A stretch of 35,911 nucleotides of DNA from Verrucomicrobiota bacterium (GTDB lineage Bacteria; Verrucomicrobiota; Verrucomicrobiia; Opitutales; Opitutaceae): NCBI GenBank assembly GCA_016235555.1, contig JACRKC010000092.1, forward strand, positions 1-35,911, written 5' to 3'. The notes beneath the pieces are model-generated. The model had not been told where the DNA came from, ran no database searches, and worked only from the letters and a program-made list of their open reading frames with translations. The number at the start of each line of letters is the position of its first letter. Positions within the stretch are counted from its first letter, which is position 1. Below are positions 7,635 to 14,517 of the stretch, in pieces. The position numbers and the translations under genes were made by a program.

Positions 7635-9020
7635 TCAGCGGCGCAGCGTGAGCACGCACTCGAGGTGGCGCGTCTGCGGGAAGAGGTCGAAGGGCTGCGC
7701 GGCGGTGAGCGTGTAGCCGGCGGTGAGGAAATGGCGGAGGTCGCGCATCTGCGTGGCGGGATCGCACGAGACGTAGACGACGGCGCGCGGGCCGAAGGCG
7801 AAGAGCTGGCGGAGGAAGTTTTCGTCGCAGCCTTTGCGCGGCGGATCGATCACGACCACGGTGTCGGCGGGCGCGAAGGCCGGCGCGTGCGCGGGGAGGC
7901 CGGCGAAGATCTGCGCGGCGTCGGCGGCGAGGAACGTGGCGTTCGTGATGCCGTTGGCGGCGGCGTTTTCGCCGGCGAAGCGCACGCTGCTCTCGCTGAT
8001 CTCGACGCCGGCGACGCGCTCGAAGGCGGACGCGGCGCTGAGCGCGAAGAGCCCGCTGCCGCAGTAGGCGTCGACGAGAAAGCGCGCGCCGCTCGCCGCC
8101 GCCTGCGCGCGAACGTAGCCGGTGAACGCGGGCAAAATGAACGGGTTGTTCTGGAAGAAATCGCGGGCGAGGAAGTGGAGGCGGAGCGGTTGGGAAGGTA
8201 GGGCCCGCTCTCCGAGCGGGCCAGGGTTGGCGGGGAGTTTACTGAAACTCAGGTCGGCTCGGAGAGCCGACCCTACCTCGATCGTTTCGGTGATCACGGC
8301 GTCGTAGTCGGTCGTGACCACGCCGCTCGCATCGCGGAGGAGGAGCGTGGCGCCGCGCTTGAATTCGCCGGTCGCGGCGCGGGCGTGGATGTCGGCACGG
8401 ACGGAGGCTAGTCGTTCGTTGATCGCGTCGGTCGCGATCGGGCAGCGCGGAACATCGACGATGTCGAAGCGCGTGCCTTGGCGGAGAAACCCGATCGGCG
8501 GCGCGACGGCGGGGTCGCGCGGGGGATTGAAATGCGGGGTGATTTTCGAGCGGTAGCCGAGTTGCTGCGGAGAGGCGACGACCGGGGCGACCGGGAAATC
8601 CGCGATGCCCGCCATGTGCTGGAGGAGCTCGGCGACCTGGCGGCGCTTCCACGCGAGTTGTTCGGTGTAGGCGAGGTGCTGGTATTGGCAGCCGCCGCAG
8701 CGAGCAAACAGCGGGCAAGCGGGCGCCACGCGGTGCGGCGAAGGGGTGAGGACGGAGACGAGATCGGCCTCGGAGAAATTCTTGTGGTTGCGGAAAACGC
8801 GGGCGCGGACGCGTTCGCCGGGGAGCGTGAACGGCACCATGACAACCCAGCCGCCCCCCGCGGCGGGCGGCGGAAGTGACAAGGGGGAAGTGGCAAGTGA
8901 CAAGGCGCCGGGCAGCGGCACGCGGCCGAGGCCGACGCCGAGGTTCGTGAGCGTGGCAATCTCCAGCTCGATCTCGGTGTGATAGGCGAAGGGTTGGTCG
9001 TTGAATTTCTTTTTGCCCAC
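7635..9020 (-). CDS. rlmD: 23S rRNA (uracil-C5)-methyltransferase, RlmD/RumA family, with an in-frame palindromic insertion
   Basis: This is a 461-residue enzyme. An N-terminal TRAM-like domain (IELEIATLTNLGVGLGR; VPFTLPGERVRARVF) is followed by the iron-sulphur cysteines CPLFARCGGCQYQH plus a later RCPIATDA Cys. Next come the SAM-binding FLVDAYCGSGLFAL, VIDPPRKG and the catalytic Cys in VYVSCDPATQMRDL. The family methylates uridine in 23S rRNA (RlmC, RlmD) or tRNA (TrmA). The Fe-S motif favours the RlmC/RlmD side. I place the start at the GTG at 9020 (VGKKKFNDQPF), which lies inside a TTTCGTG repeat. The longer frame to 9608 is read through repeats and the divergent gene. Residues about 248-275 are encoded by a REPIN (8197-8277), an 81-bp in-frame insert. 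Confidence 0.9.
   Translation of the reverse strand: MGKKKFNDQPFAYHTEIELEIATLTNLGVGLGRVPLPGALSLATSPLSLPPPAAGGGWVVMVPFTLPGERVRARVFRNHKNFSEADLVSVLTPSPHRVAPACPLFARCGGCQYQHLAYTEQLAWKRRQVAELLQHMAGIADFPVAPVVASPQQLGYRSKITPHFNPPRDPAVAPPIGFLRQGTRFDIVDVPRCPIATDAINERLASVRADIHARAATGEFKRGATLLLRDASGVVTTDYDAVITETIEVGSALRADLSFSKLPANPGPLGERALPSQPLRLHFLARDFFQNNPFILPAFTGYVRAQAAASGARFLVDAYCGSGLFALSAASAFERVAGVEISESSVRFAGENAAANGITNATFLAADAAQIFAGLPAHAPAFAPADTVVVIDPPRKGCDENFLRQLFAFGPRAVVYVSCDPATQMRDLRHFLTAGYTLTAAQPFDLFPQTRHLECVLTLRR
8197..8277. repeat. REPIN inserted in frame inside rlmD
   Basis: GTAG at 8198 leads into a GGCCCGCTC-TCC-GAGCGGGCC hairpin. About 30 bp later a GGTCGGCTC-GGA-GAGCCGACC hairpin ends in CTAC at 8273-8276. 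The architecture and CTCTCCGAG core match the intergenic REPIN at 2345-2446. With one flanking base on each side the element is 81 bp, exactly 27 codons, and the host frame stays open. The peptide it encodes lies between the TRAM/Fe-S part and the methyltransferase domain. Confidence 0.9.
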
Positions 9021-9098
9021 GAAACCCACCAAACACACGAAAGGGACCGAGACGAAGCGGATTCTTTTCTTTCGTGTGTTTCGTGTATTTCGTGGTGC
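9016..9098. repeat. TTTCGTG-type long palindrome between divergent methyltransferase genes
   Basis: The left arm repeats CACGAAA units (9018-9042). The right arm repeats TTTCGTG units (9069-9095), giving an imperfect inverted repeat of about 80 bp that is much richer in A+T than its surroundings. It fills the divergent intergenic region and includes the GTG start codon (9018-9020) of the minus-strand gene. A sister copy lies at 11112-11186. Confidence 0.85.
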
Positions 9099-9113
9099 CT
9101 TCTCGCCTGCGGC

Positions 9114-9974
9114 ATGACCGAAAAAATTTCCAGTCTCCAGAATCCCCGCGTAAAACAGCTCGTGAAACTGCGCGACCGGCGGCCGCGCGATGAGGCGGGC
9201 GTGTTTCTGGTCGAGGGTTACCGCGAGATCCGGCGGGCGTTGGAAAAAAACGTGCCGATAGCGGAGCTCTATTTCGCTCCGGAGTGGTTTCTGGGCGAAA
9301 ACGAGCCGGCGCTCATCGCCCAGGCGCAGGCGGCGGGGGCGAAAGCGTTCGAGTTGACGAAGGAGGCGTTCGCGAAAGTCGCCTATCGCGAGCGGCCGGA
9401 TGGGCTGCTCGCGGTGGCGCCGCAGTGGAAGCGGGCGCTGGCGGATCTCGATGCGATTGCAGGGCGGGGTTTCTCCCCGACACTGGCGACGGAGGGCGTC
9501 GGGCATAAAGCCCGACCTACCGCACCATTTCTTCTGGTCGTCGAGGCCATCGAGAAGCCGGGGAATCTCGGCACCATCCTGCGCAGTGCAGATGCGGCGG
9601 GGTGCCACGCCGTGATCGTGTGCGATCCGGTGACGGACATTTTCAACCCCAACGTCGTGCGCGCTTCGACCGGCGTGCTATTTTCCGTGCCGCTCGTGGT
9701 CGAGGACAGCACGCGCGTGCTCGCGTGGCTGCGCGAGCGGGGCGTGCGCACCGTCGCGACCACGCCGGCGGCGGAAAAGATCTACTCCGATACCGATCTG
9801 CGCGGCCCGCTGGCGATCGTGATGGGGAGCGAGCAATATGGGCTCAGCGAGTTCTGGCTGAAAAACTGCGACCTGCCCGTGCGCATCCCGATGGCCGGTC
9901 AGGCCGATTCGCTCAACGTCGCGATGGCGACGATCATCACGCTGTTCGAGGCGGTGCGGCAGCGGGGAAAGTAG
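9114..9974 (+). CDS. SpoU/TrmH-family RNA 2'-O-ribose methyltransferase with in-frame REPIN
   Basis: This 286-residue SPOUT-fold enzyme transfers a methyl group from SAM to a ribose 2'-OH in rRNA or tRNA. An N-terminal substrate-binding domain (MTEKISSLQNPRVKQLVKLR; EAGVFLVEGYREIRRAL) precedes the knotted catalytic domain. Its motif 1 is EKPGNLGTILRSADAAG, motif 2 is IVMGSEQYGLS and motif 3 is PMAGQADSLNVAMA. The target nucleotide is not predictable. The start is the ATG at 9114; upstream in-frame codons come from the TTTCGTG repeat. Residues about 117-136, between the two domains, are encoded by a REPIN (9462-9520). The TAG stop at 9972-9974 is the GTAG foot of another REPIN. It is divergent from the RlmD-like gene with a 93-bp gap. 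Confidence 0.92.
   Translation: MTEKISSLQNPRVKQLVKLRDRRPRDEAGVFLVEGYREIRRALEKNVPIAELYFAPEWFLGENEPALIAQAQAAGAKAFELTKEAFAKVAYRERPDGLLAVAPQWKRALADLDAIAGRGFSPTLATEGVGHKARPTAPFLLVVEAIEKPGNLGTILRSADAAGCHAVIVCDPVTDIFNPNVVRASTGVLFSVPLVVEDSTRVLAWLRERGVRTVATTPAAEKIYSDTDLRGPLAIVMGSEQYGLSEFWLKNCDLPVRIPMAGQADSLNVAMATIITLFEAVRQRGK
9462..9520. repeat. REPIN inserted in frame inside the TrmH-family gene
   Basis: The left hairpin is GCGGGG-TTTCT-CCCCG (9462-9480). The right hairpin is GTCGGGC-ATAAA-GCCCGAC, ending in a CTAC foot (9498-9520). Read in reverse, the intergenic element at 26515-26579 has the same two hairpins in the same order (GTCGGGC/GCCCGAC and CGGGG/CCCCG around AT-rich loops), so this is a copy of a mobile palindrome family. 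The reading frame is preserved. Confidence 0.88.
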
Positions 9975-10041
9975 GGCGGGTCTGTGACCCGCACTCGAAT
10001 CCTGCAAGGCGCCAAATGAGCGGGTCACAGACCCGCCCTAC
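9971..10041. repeat. REPIN shared by the 3' ends of two convergent genes
   Basis: GTAGGGCGGGTCTGTGACCC begins at 9971, and its near-exact inverse ends in CTAC at 10038-10041. The stems are GCGGGTC-TGT-GACCCGC and GCGGGTC-ACA-GACCCGC. The left foot provides the TAG stop of the plus-strand methyltransferase. On the minus strand the right arm encodes the last five residues (SRAGL) and the TGA stop of the oleD gene. Its position also fits a bidirectional transcription terminator, although there is no T-tract. Confidence 0.92.
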
Positions 10042-11116
10042 TTTTCAGATGCGCCACCAACTCGGCGGTGCCGGCGGCCATCGAAACTTGCGGCGCGTAG
10101 CCGAGGTCGCGGCGGGCGGCGGCGAGGTCGAACCAGTGATCCTTGGCGAGTTCGGCGGCGATGAAGCGGGTCATCGGAGGTTCGCCGCGGAGCGGGAGCG
10201 CACGCCAGAGTGTTTCGCACACGGCGCCGATCGCGGAGGCGGCGCCGAGGGAGATTTTCTTCGTGACGGGCGGCTCGCCGAGGGCGCGGAGGAGTTCGTT
10301 GATCCAGTCCCAGAGGATAACCGGCTCGCCGTTGGTGATGAAATAGGCCCGCCCCGCGGCGCGTGGCCCGGCAGGTTTGTCATCCATTAGATGACAAACG
10401 TTTTTTTCTAATTCAGAGGTAAAAGCGAGGCGTTTGTCATCTAATGGATGACAAACTGTGAGGGCGCGCTCGGCGAGGAGGTGGGCGGTGACGGCGTTGG
10501 CGATGTGGACCAGATCGACGCGGTTTTTCCCACTACCGACGATGCGGAGGCGGCCGGCGCGGGCGCGGGTGAGCACGCGGGGCACGAGGTGGGGATCACC
10601 GACGCCCCAGATGAGGTGGGGGCGGAGCGCGACGGTGCGGAGGGTGGCGGAGCTGGCGGCGAGGACTTCGCGTTCGGCGATGGCCTTGGTGAGCGGATAG
10701 GGGCTCGGGCAACTCGTGGTGAGCGGGAGCGATTCGTCGGCGCCGGCGAGGTCGCGGCCGTTGTAGACCACGCTGGGGGTGCTGGTGTAGACGAGGCGCG
10801 CGACTCCGTGGGCGCGGCAGCCAGCGAGGAGGGCGCGGGTGCCGAGGACGTTGGGGCGGAAAAAATCGTCGTAGCGGCCCCAGACGCCGACTCTGGCGGC
10901 GGTGTGGAAAACGGTTTCGACACCGGCGCACGCCGCGGCCACGGCGGGCGCATCGTCGAGGGAGGCGCGGATGAAGCGGACGCCGCGTTGCTCCAAGTCA
11001 GGGGCGGGCGTGCGGCCGAGCACGGTCACGCGACGGCCTTCGGCGAGGAGGCGCTCGACGAGGTGGCGGCCGAGAAAGCCGGTGCCGCCGGTGACGAGGA
11101 CAGAGGAGGAAACCAC
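10025..11116 (-). CDS. oleD: OleD-like NAD(P)-dependent 3-beta-hydroxysteroid dehydrogenase family reductase
   Basis: This extended SDR has about 363 residues: Rossmann motif VLVTGGTGFLGRHLVERLL, catalytic region VYTSTPSVVYNG, and Tyr-x-x-x-Lys in PYPLTKAIAEREVL. It also carries the ITNGEPVILWDWINELL segment characteristic of the 3-beta-HSD/OleD group. In characterised ole pathways OleD reduces the 2-alkyl-3-ketoacid made by OleA, giving the beta-hydroxy acid that OleC cyclises. OleC is encoded immediately upstream on the same strand, which strengthens the call. The start is uncertain: in-frame GTGs at 11134, 11125 and 11116 all come from a TTTCGTG repeat, and I list the most downstream one. 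A REPIN (10375-10456) encodes an in-frame insert of about 28 residues before AGRAYFITNGEP. The C-terminus is also repeat-derived. Confidence 0.85.
   Translation of the reverse strand: MVSSSVLVTGGTGFLGRHLVERLLAEGRRVTVLGRTPAPDLEQRGVRFIRASLDDAPAVAAACAGVETVFHTAARVGVWGRYDDFFRPNVLGTRALLAGCRAHGVARLVYTSTPSVVYNGRDLAGADESLPLTTSCPSPYPLTKAIAEREVLAASSATLRTVALRPHLIWGVGDPHLVPRVLTRARAGRLRIVGSGKNRVDLVHIANAVTAHLLAERALTVCHPLDDKRLAFTSELEKNVCHLMDDKPAGPRAAGRAYFITNGEPVILWDWINELLRALGEPPVTKKISLGAASAIGAVCETLWRALPLRGEPPMTRFIAAELAKDHWFDLAAARRDLGYAPQVSMAAGTAELVAHLKSRAGL
10375..10456. repeat. AT-rich palindrome pair inserted in frame in oleD
   Basis: GTTTGTCATCCATTAGATGA (10375-10394) begins a hairpin with arms GTTTGTCAT/ATGACAAAC. 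The exact inverse hairpin ends at 10456. The 82-bp element is conspicuously A+T-rich inside a very GC-rich gene. The encoded peptide contains the repeated motif VCH-L-DDK at both ends. It interrupts the region just before the conserved GRAYF strand without closing the frame. Confidence 0.92.
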
Positions 11117-11186
11117 GAAACACACGAAACACACGAAATGGAGAAAGTGTGAATTCCTTTCGTGTATTTGGTGTGTTTCGTGGTGC
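11112..11186. repeat. TTTCGTG-type long palindrome between oleC and oleD
   Basis: Arms of CACGAAA units (11113-11138) and TTTCGTG units (11158-11182) form an imperfect inverted repeat of about 75 bp filling the oleC-oleD gap. It has the same organisation as 9016-9098. The candidate GTG start codons of oleD lie inside the left arm, so the repeat sets the gene's 5' end. Confidence 0.85.
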
Positions 11187-12868
11187 TAACGCTTGGGGTC
11201 GGACTCGAAGCCGGTGGCGGTGGCGGCCCACTTCGCGAGGGTGAGGCGGTGGATCTTGGCGTTGTGGCGGACATCCACCGGGAAGTGCGGGTGGAAATAG
11301 AATGTCTTGATCGGCAAGGTGAGCTCATGTTGCGCGGCGAGTTCGCGGAACTCGCGGGCGAGGGCACGGCAGGCGCGGGAGTCGGGAAGGTTGACTTCGA
11401 CGACGAGCGCGGGGCGTTGCTGTCCGCGCGGGCCGAGGCCGATCAGGGCGCAGCGGAGGCCGAGTTGGTGCGAGCGGAAAATGTGTTCGCACGGCTCGGT
11501 GTGGAGCGTGCCGGAGGCGGTTGCGACGCGCTCGGCTTTGCGGCCGCAGAACCAGAGCCGGCCGTCGGCGTCGAGGTAGCCGCAGTCGCCCAAGCGGTGC
11601 CAGATTGGGGTCCCGGGTTTCGGGTCTGGGATCTGGGAAATTTTTGCGACGGCGGTGGCGTCAGGGAGGGCGTCGTAGAGTTTGGTGACGACGGGGCCGC
11701 GGACGATGATCTCGCCGATTTCGCCACGGGGGAGTTCGCGGGCGTCGGTGATCGTGGCGAGGGGGGCGTCGGTGATGGCGATGATTTTGATTTCAATTTC
11801 GCGCACCGGACGGCCGACGCAGGCGCCGGGGAAATTTTCGATTTTCGATTTTTGATTTTCGATTTCGGCGGCGCTGATCGTGGCCAGCGGGAGCGCCTCG
11901 GTGGCGCCGTAGGGGCTGTGGAGCTGGCCGCGCGGCAGAAACTGCTGCGAGCTGCGCCACAGGGCGGCGGGCACGGGGGCGCCGGCACAGAGCACGCGGC
12001 GGAGCGTGGGGAGTTGGATCCGGTGCGCGAGGCAGTGGTCGCCGATTTTTTTCCAGAGCGTGGGCGAGCCGAAGGAGTTGGTGACGCGTTCCTGCTGGAT
12101 GGCCTGGACGATCTTCGCGGGGTCGACGGCGGCGGGGCGGCGCGGGTCGATCTCGGGCACGATGGTGGTCATGCCGAGCGCGGGGTTGAAGAGCGCGAAG
12201 ATCGGGAGCATCGGCAGGTCGATTTCGCCGGGCTGGATGCCGTAGGTGTCGCGGATGAGGCGGACCTGGGCGTCGAACATGCCGTGTTCGTAGCAGACGC
12301 CTTTGGGTGCGCCGGTGGAGCCGGAGGTGAACAGCACCGCCGCGAGATCCGCGGCGTCGCTGTTCACGGGTTGCGAGTTGAGAGCTGAGGGTTGAGAGGC
12401 GGAATCGGTGAGACGGGCGGTGAGGGAATTCGGGGCGGGGACGCGGACGGTGACGGTGGCGAAGGTTTTCCGGAAGACACGGCTGACGAGGCGGGCGAGC
12501 GGGATGCCGACGAGCGCGCGGGGGCGCGAGCGGACGACGCAGGCGAGGAAGCTTTTCAGCCCCATCCCGGGATCGATCACGACGGGGACGGCGCCGTGGC
12601 GGAAGAGCGCGAAGGCGCTCGCGATGAGGGGCAGGCCCTGACGCACCATCACGAGCGTGCGGTCGCCGCGTTGGACGCCGGCGGCGGCGAGGCGCGCGTG
12701 CCAGGCGGAGACTTCGGCGTCGAGTTCGGCAAACGTGAGCGTGAGATAATCGATGTCGCCGGCCCGGGTGCGGCCGCGGGGGATTTTCAGGGCGGGCGCG
12801 GCGGGCTGGGCCGCAGCCATGAGGCCGAGGTGGCGGGCGATGTTGGCGTTGGGCGGCGGCGTGGACAC
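11186..12868 (-). CDS. oleC: OleC-like AMP-dependent beta-lactone synthetase (ANL superfamily)
   Basis: This is a 560-residue adenylating enzyme. Visible ANL motifs are the P-loop VLFTSGSTGAPKGVCYEH, YGATEALPLAT (A5), LGDCGYLDADGRLWFCGRKAE (A7/A8) and a C-terminal DVRHNAKIHRLTLAKWA carrying the probable catalytic Lys. The N-terminal GAVPVVIDPGMGLKSFLACV and the VRHNAKI tail are typical of OleC rather than acyl-CoA ligases. In known systems OleC converts a beta-hydroxy acid to a beta-lactone, which OleB decarboxylates to a long-chain olefin. The GTG at 12868 is preferred because NANIARHLG follows and because a terminator occupies 12913-12944, next to the alternative TTG at 12913. oleA and oleB are not in this window. 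Confidence 0.88.
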   Translation of the reverse strand: MSTPPPNANIARHLGLMAAAQPAAPALKIPRGRTRAGDIDYLTLTFAELDAEVSAWHARLAAAGVQRGDRTLVMVRQGLPLIASAFALFRHGAVPVVIDPGMGLKSFLACVVRSRPRALVGIPLARLVSRVFRKTFATVTVRVPAPNSLTARLTDSASQPSALNSQPVNSDAADLAAVLFTSGSTGAPKGVCYEHGMFDAQVRLIRDTYGIQPGEIDLPMLPIFALFNPALGMTTIVPEIDPRRPAAVDPAKIVQAIQQERVTNSFGSPTLWKKIGDHCLAHRIQLPTLRRVLCAGAPVPAALWRSSQQFLPRGQLHSPYGATEALPLATISAAEIENQKSKIENFPGACVGRPVREIEIKIIAITDAPLATITDARELPRGEIGEIIVRGPVVTKLYDALPDATAVAKISQIPDPKPGTPIWHRLGDCGYLDADGRLWFCGRKAERVATASGTLHTEPCEHIFRSHQLGLRCALIGLGPRGQQRPALVVEVNLPDSRACRALAREFRELAAQHELTLPIKTFYFHPHFPVDVRHNAKIHRLTLAKWAATATGFESDPKR

Positions 12869-12912
12869 GTTGGGCGCGAGGTCCGAGGCTCGCGCAACGG
12901 CGCAGCGGGGCA

Positions 12913-12944
12913 AAGAAAAACCCCGCGGCGTGGGCGGCGGGGTT
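12913..12944 (-). terminator. Rho-independent terminator downstream of the lipoprotein operon
   Basis: On the minus strand AACCCCGC, a 10-nt loop, then GCGGGGTT form a perfect 8-bp GC-rich stem followed by TTTTTCTT. It lies after the lipoprotein stop (13007) and before oleC (start 12868). It should therefore separate the HDAC-RNase D-lipoprotein transcript from oleCD. Confidence 0.8.
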
Positions 12945-12971
12945 GAGGCGGGCGAACGGAGGGCGTCACCC

Positions 12972-12994
12972 GGCGGTCATAGACCGCCGCTACA
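12972..12994. repeat. Single REP hairpin, GGCGGTC-ATA-GACCGCC type
   Basis: GGCGGTCATAGACCGCC is followed by GCTAC. The same hairpin and foot occur at 28922-28944. It is placed between the lipoprotein gene and its terminator. Confidence 0.8.
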
Positions 12995-13006
12995 GCAGCT
13001 TCTCAA

Positions 13007-13264
13007 TCAATAATCGTGCAGCGTGATGAGGCCCCAGAGGATCGAGGTCTTCTTGCCGGAGGGGTTGCCGTTGCTGACGACTTTGGAGGTATCGGTGTCG
13101 ACGGTCGCCGGCTGCGTGGGCTCAAAGGAGTTGGTTTCGACCGTGACGGCGCCGCCGAGGATGCTGGTCTGGCGTCCGCCGCTGGCGGTGTTGCGCGTGG
13201 CGCAACCGGACGCGAGCAGGAGGGCGGCGACCAGCGCCAGCGGGGTGAAAAACTTGGATTTCAT
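13007..13264 (-). CDS. Small lipoprotein of unknown function
   Basis: This 85-residue protein has a clear lipoprotein signal peptide: MKSKFFTPLALVAALLLASG followed by Cys21 (lipobox LASGC). The mature part is polar, with two similar segments, RQTSILGGAVTVETN and KKTSILWGLITLHDY, suggesting an internal duplication. The start at 13264 is fixed by the signal sequence; the much longer upstream frame is a shadow of RNase D. It is probably exported and lipid-anchored in the envelope. No family recognised. It follows RNase D on the same strand with a 74-bp gap and is followed by a terminator. Confidence 0.85.
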   Translation of the reverse strand: MKSKFFTPLALVAALLLASGCATRNTASGGRQTSILGGAVTVETNSFEPTQPATVDTDTSKVVSNGNPSGKKTSILWGLITLHDY

Positions 13265-13338
13265 GGGCGGAGGAAGGACGCTGGGCCGGCGGGGCTGGTT
13301 TCGCAAGAGTTTGGTTCGTCGGGTGGGACCGGCGCGGA

Positions 13339-14517
13339 TCAGGAAGGTTTCAGGGCCGGCTCGGCTTGGAGCAGATCGCATTGCCAGGGGAGCAGGACGC
13401 GGTCGAGTTGACGCGGGGTGCGCGCGATCCGGGCCAGTTGGGAGCGGTTGGCGATGAGGGTGGCTTCGATGCCGAGTTTCTTCGCCACGCGGTCGCGGTC
13501 GGCACGGATGCGATCCTGGAGGGCGACCTCGGCGTGGGTGAGGGAGAGGTGGTTCGGATCGCGGCCGGGGCGGCGGGGGAGGGTGGTGGGGTCGCGTTCG
13601 AGGCCGGCGCGGACGGCGGCGGCGAGCGACGGGAAGAGGCGCGGGTGGCGCTTGCCGAGGTGGACGGAGGCGAGGAGCTCCTGCTCGGTGTCGCCGTGTT
13701 CGGCGGCCTCGGCAAGCTTGAGGAGGAGGGCGTTGCCGCAGACTTTGAAGGGCGGGGTGTCGAGGCGTTGGGCCTGCGCCTCGCGCCAGTGCCACACGGC
13801 GTGGAGCACGGTGAGGCCGGGGCCGCGGAGGCGTTCGCTGCGGCCGATGCGCCAGTCGTTGTCGGTGGGCGGGGCGAAGCCCTCGGCGCCGGCGGCGATC
13901 TGGGCTGCGCATTGCTGCTGCACCCACGGGAGACGGCCGAGTTTTTTGAGTTCGCGCTGCAGGATGTCGCGCAGCGCGGGCAGGTGCCACACGTCGAGGG
14001 CGGCGTAGGACAGGAGCTTCGGCGTGAGCGGGCGGCGGGACCAGTTGGCCTTCTGGCCATCCTTGTCGAGGGCGACGCCAAAGTGCTGCTCCAGCAGCGA
14101 CGCGAGGCCGATGCGCTGCAGGCCGAGCAGTTGCGCGGCGAGCATGGTGTCGAAAATACTCTTCGGCTGGAAACCGCACAGGTCATGCAGGAGGCGCAGG
14201 TCGAAATCGCTGCCGTGCATGATGAGATGTTTTCCGGCGAGTTCGCGCCAGAGCGCGCCGAGGTCGATGCCGGGCGCGAGCACATCGACGAGGAAGACCT
14301 CCCGGCCCACCAGAAACTGGAGCAGGCAGACGCGGGTCTTGTAGTGATACATGTTGTCCGCCTCGGTATCGAGGGCGACCTCGTCGACGGCTTTGAGTGC
14401 GGCGAGCAGTGGCGCAAGCGAGCCGGGTTGGTCGAGGAGGAGGTAAGTGGGTGGAGTCGACGGCACTTTCACACCGAGTAATCGGCGCAGGGGCGTCGGA
14501 ATCAGGCGTGAAATCAT
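13339..14517 (-). CDS. rnd: Ribonuclease D-like 3'-5' exoribonuclease
   Basis: This 392-residue DEDDy-family exonuclease has Exo I DEVALDTEADN (Asp-x-Glu), Exo II LIMHGSDFDLRLLHDL and Exo III LLSYAALDVWHLPAL (Tyr-x-x-x-Asp). An HRDC-like helical domain follows in the C-terminal half (FKVCGNALLLKLAEAA; later RDRVAKKLGIEATLIANRSQLARIAR). RNase D trims tRNA 3' ends and other structured RNAs. The ATG at 14517 is preferred over the upstream ATG at 14544 because it overlaps the stop of the HDAC-like gene as ATGA, which implies translational coupling. Confidence 0.92.
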   Translation of the reverse strand: MISRLIPTPLRRLLGVKVPSTPPTYLLLDQPGSLAPLLAALKAVDEVALDTEADNMYHYKTRVCLLQFLVGREVFLVDVLAPGIDLGALWRELAGKHLIMHGSDFDLRLLHDLCGFQPKSIFDTMLAAQLLGLQRIGLASLLEQHFGVALDKDGQKANWSRRPLTPKLLSYAALDVWHLPALRDILQRELKKLGRLPWVQQQCAAQIAAGAEGFAPPTDNDWRIGRSERLRGPGLTVLHAVWHWREAQAQRLDTPPFKVCGNALLLKLAEAAEHGDTEQELLASVHLGKRHPRLFPSLAAAVRAGLERDPTTLPRRPGRDPNHLSLTHAEVALQDRIRADRDRVAKKLGIEATLIANRSQLARIARTPRQLDRVLLPWQCDLLQAEPALKPS

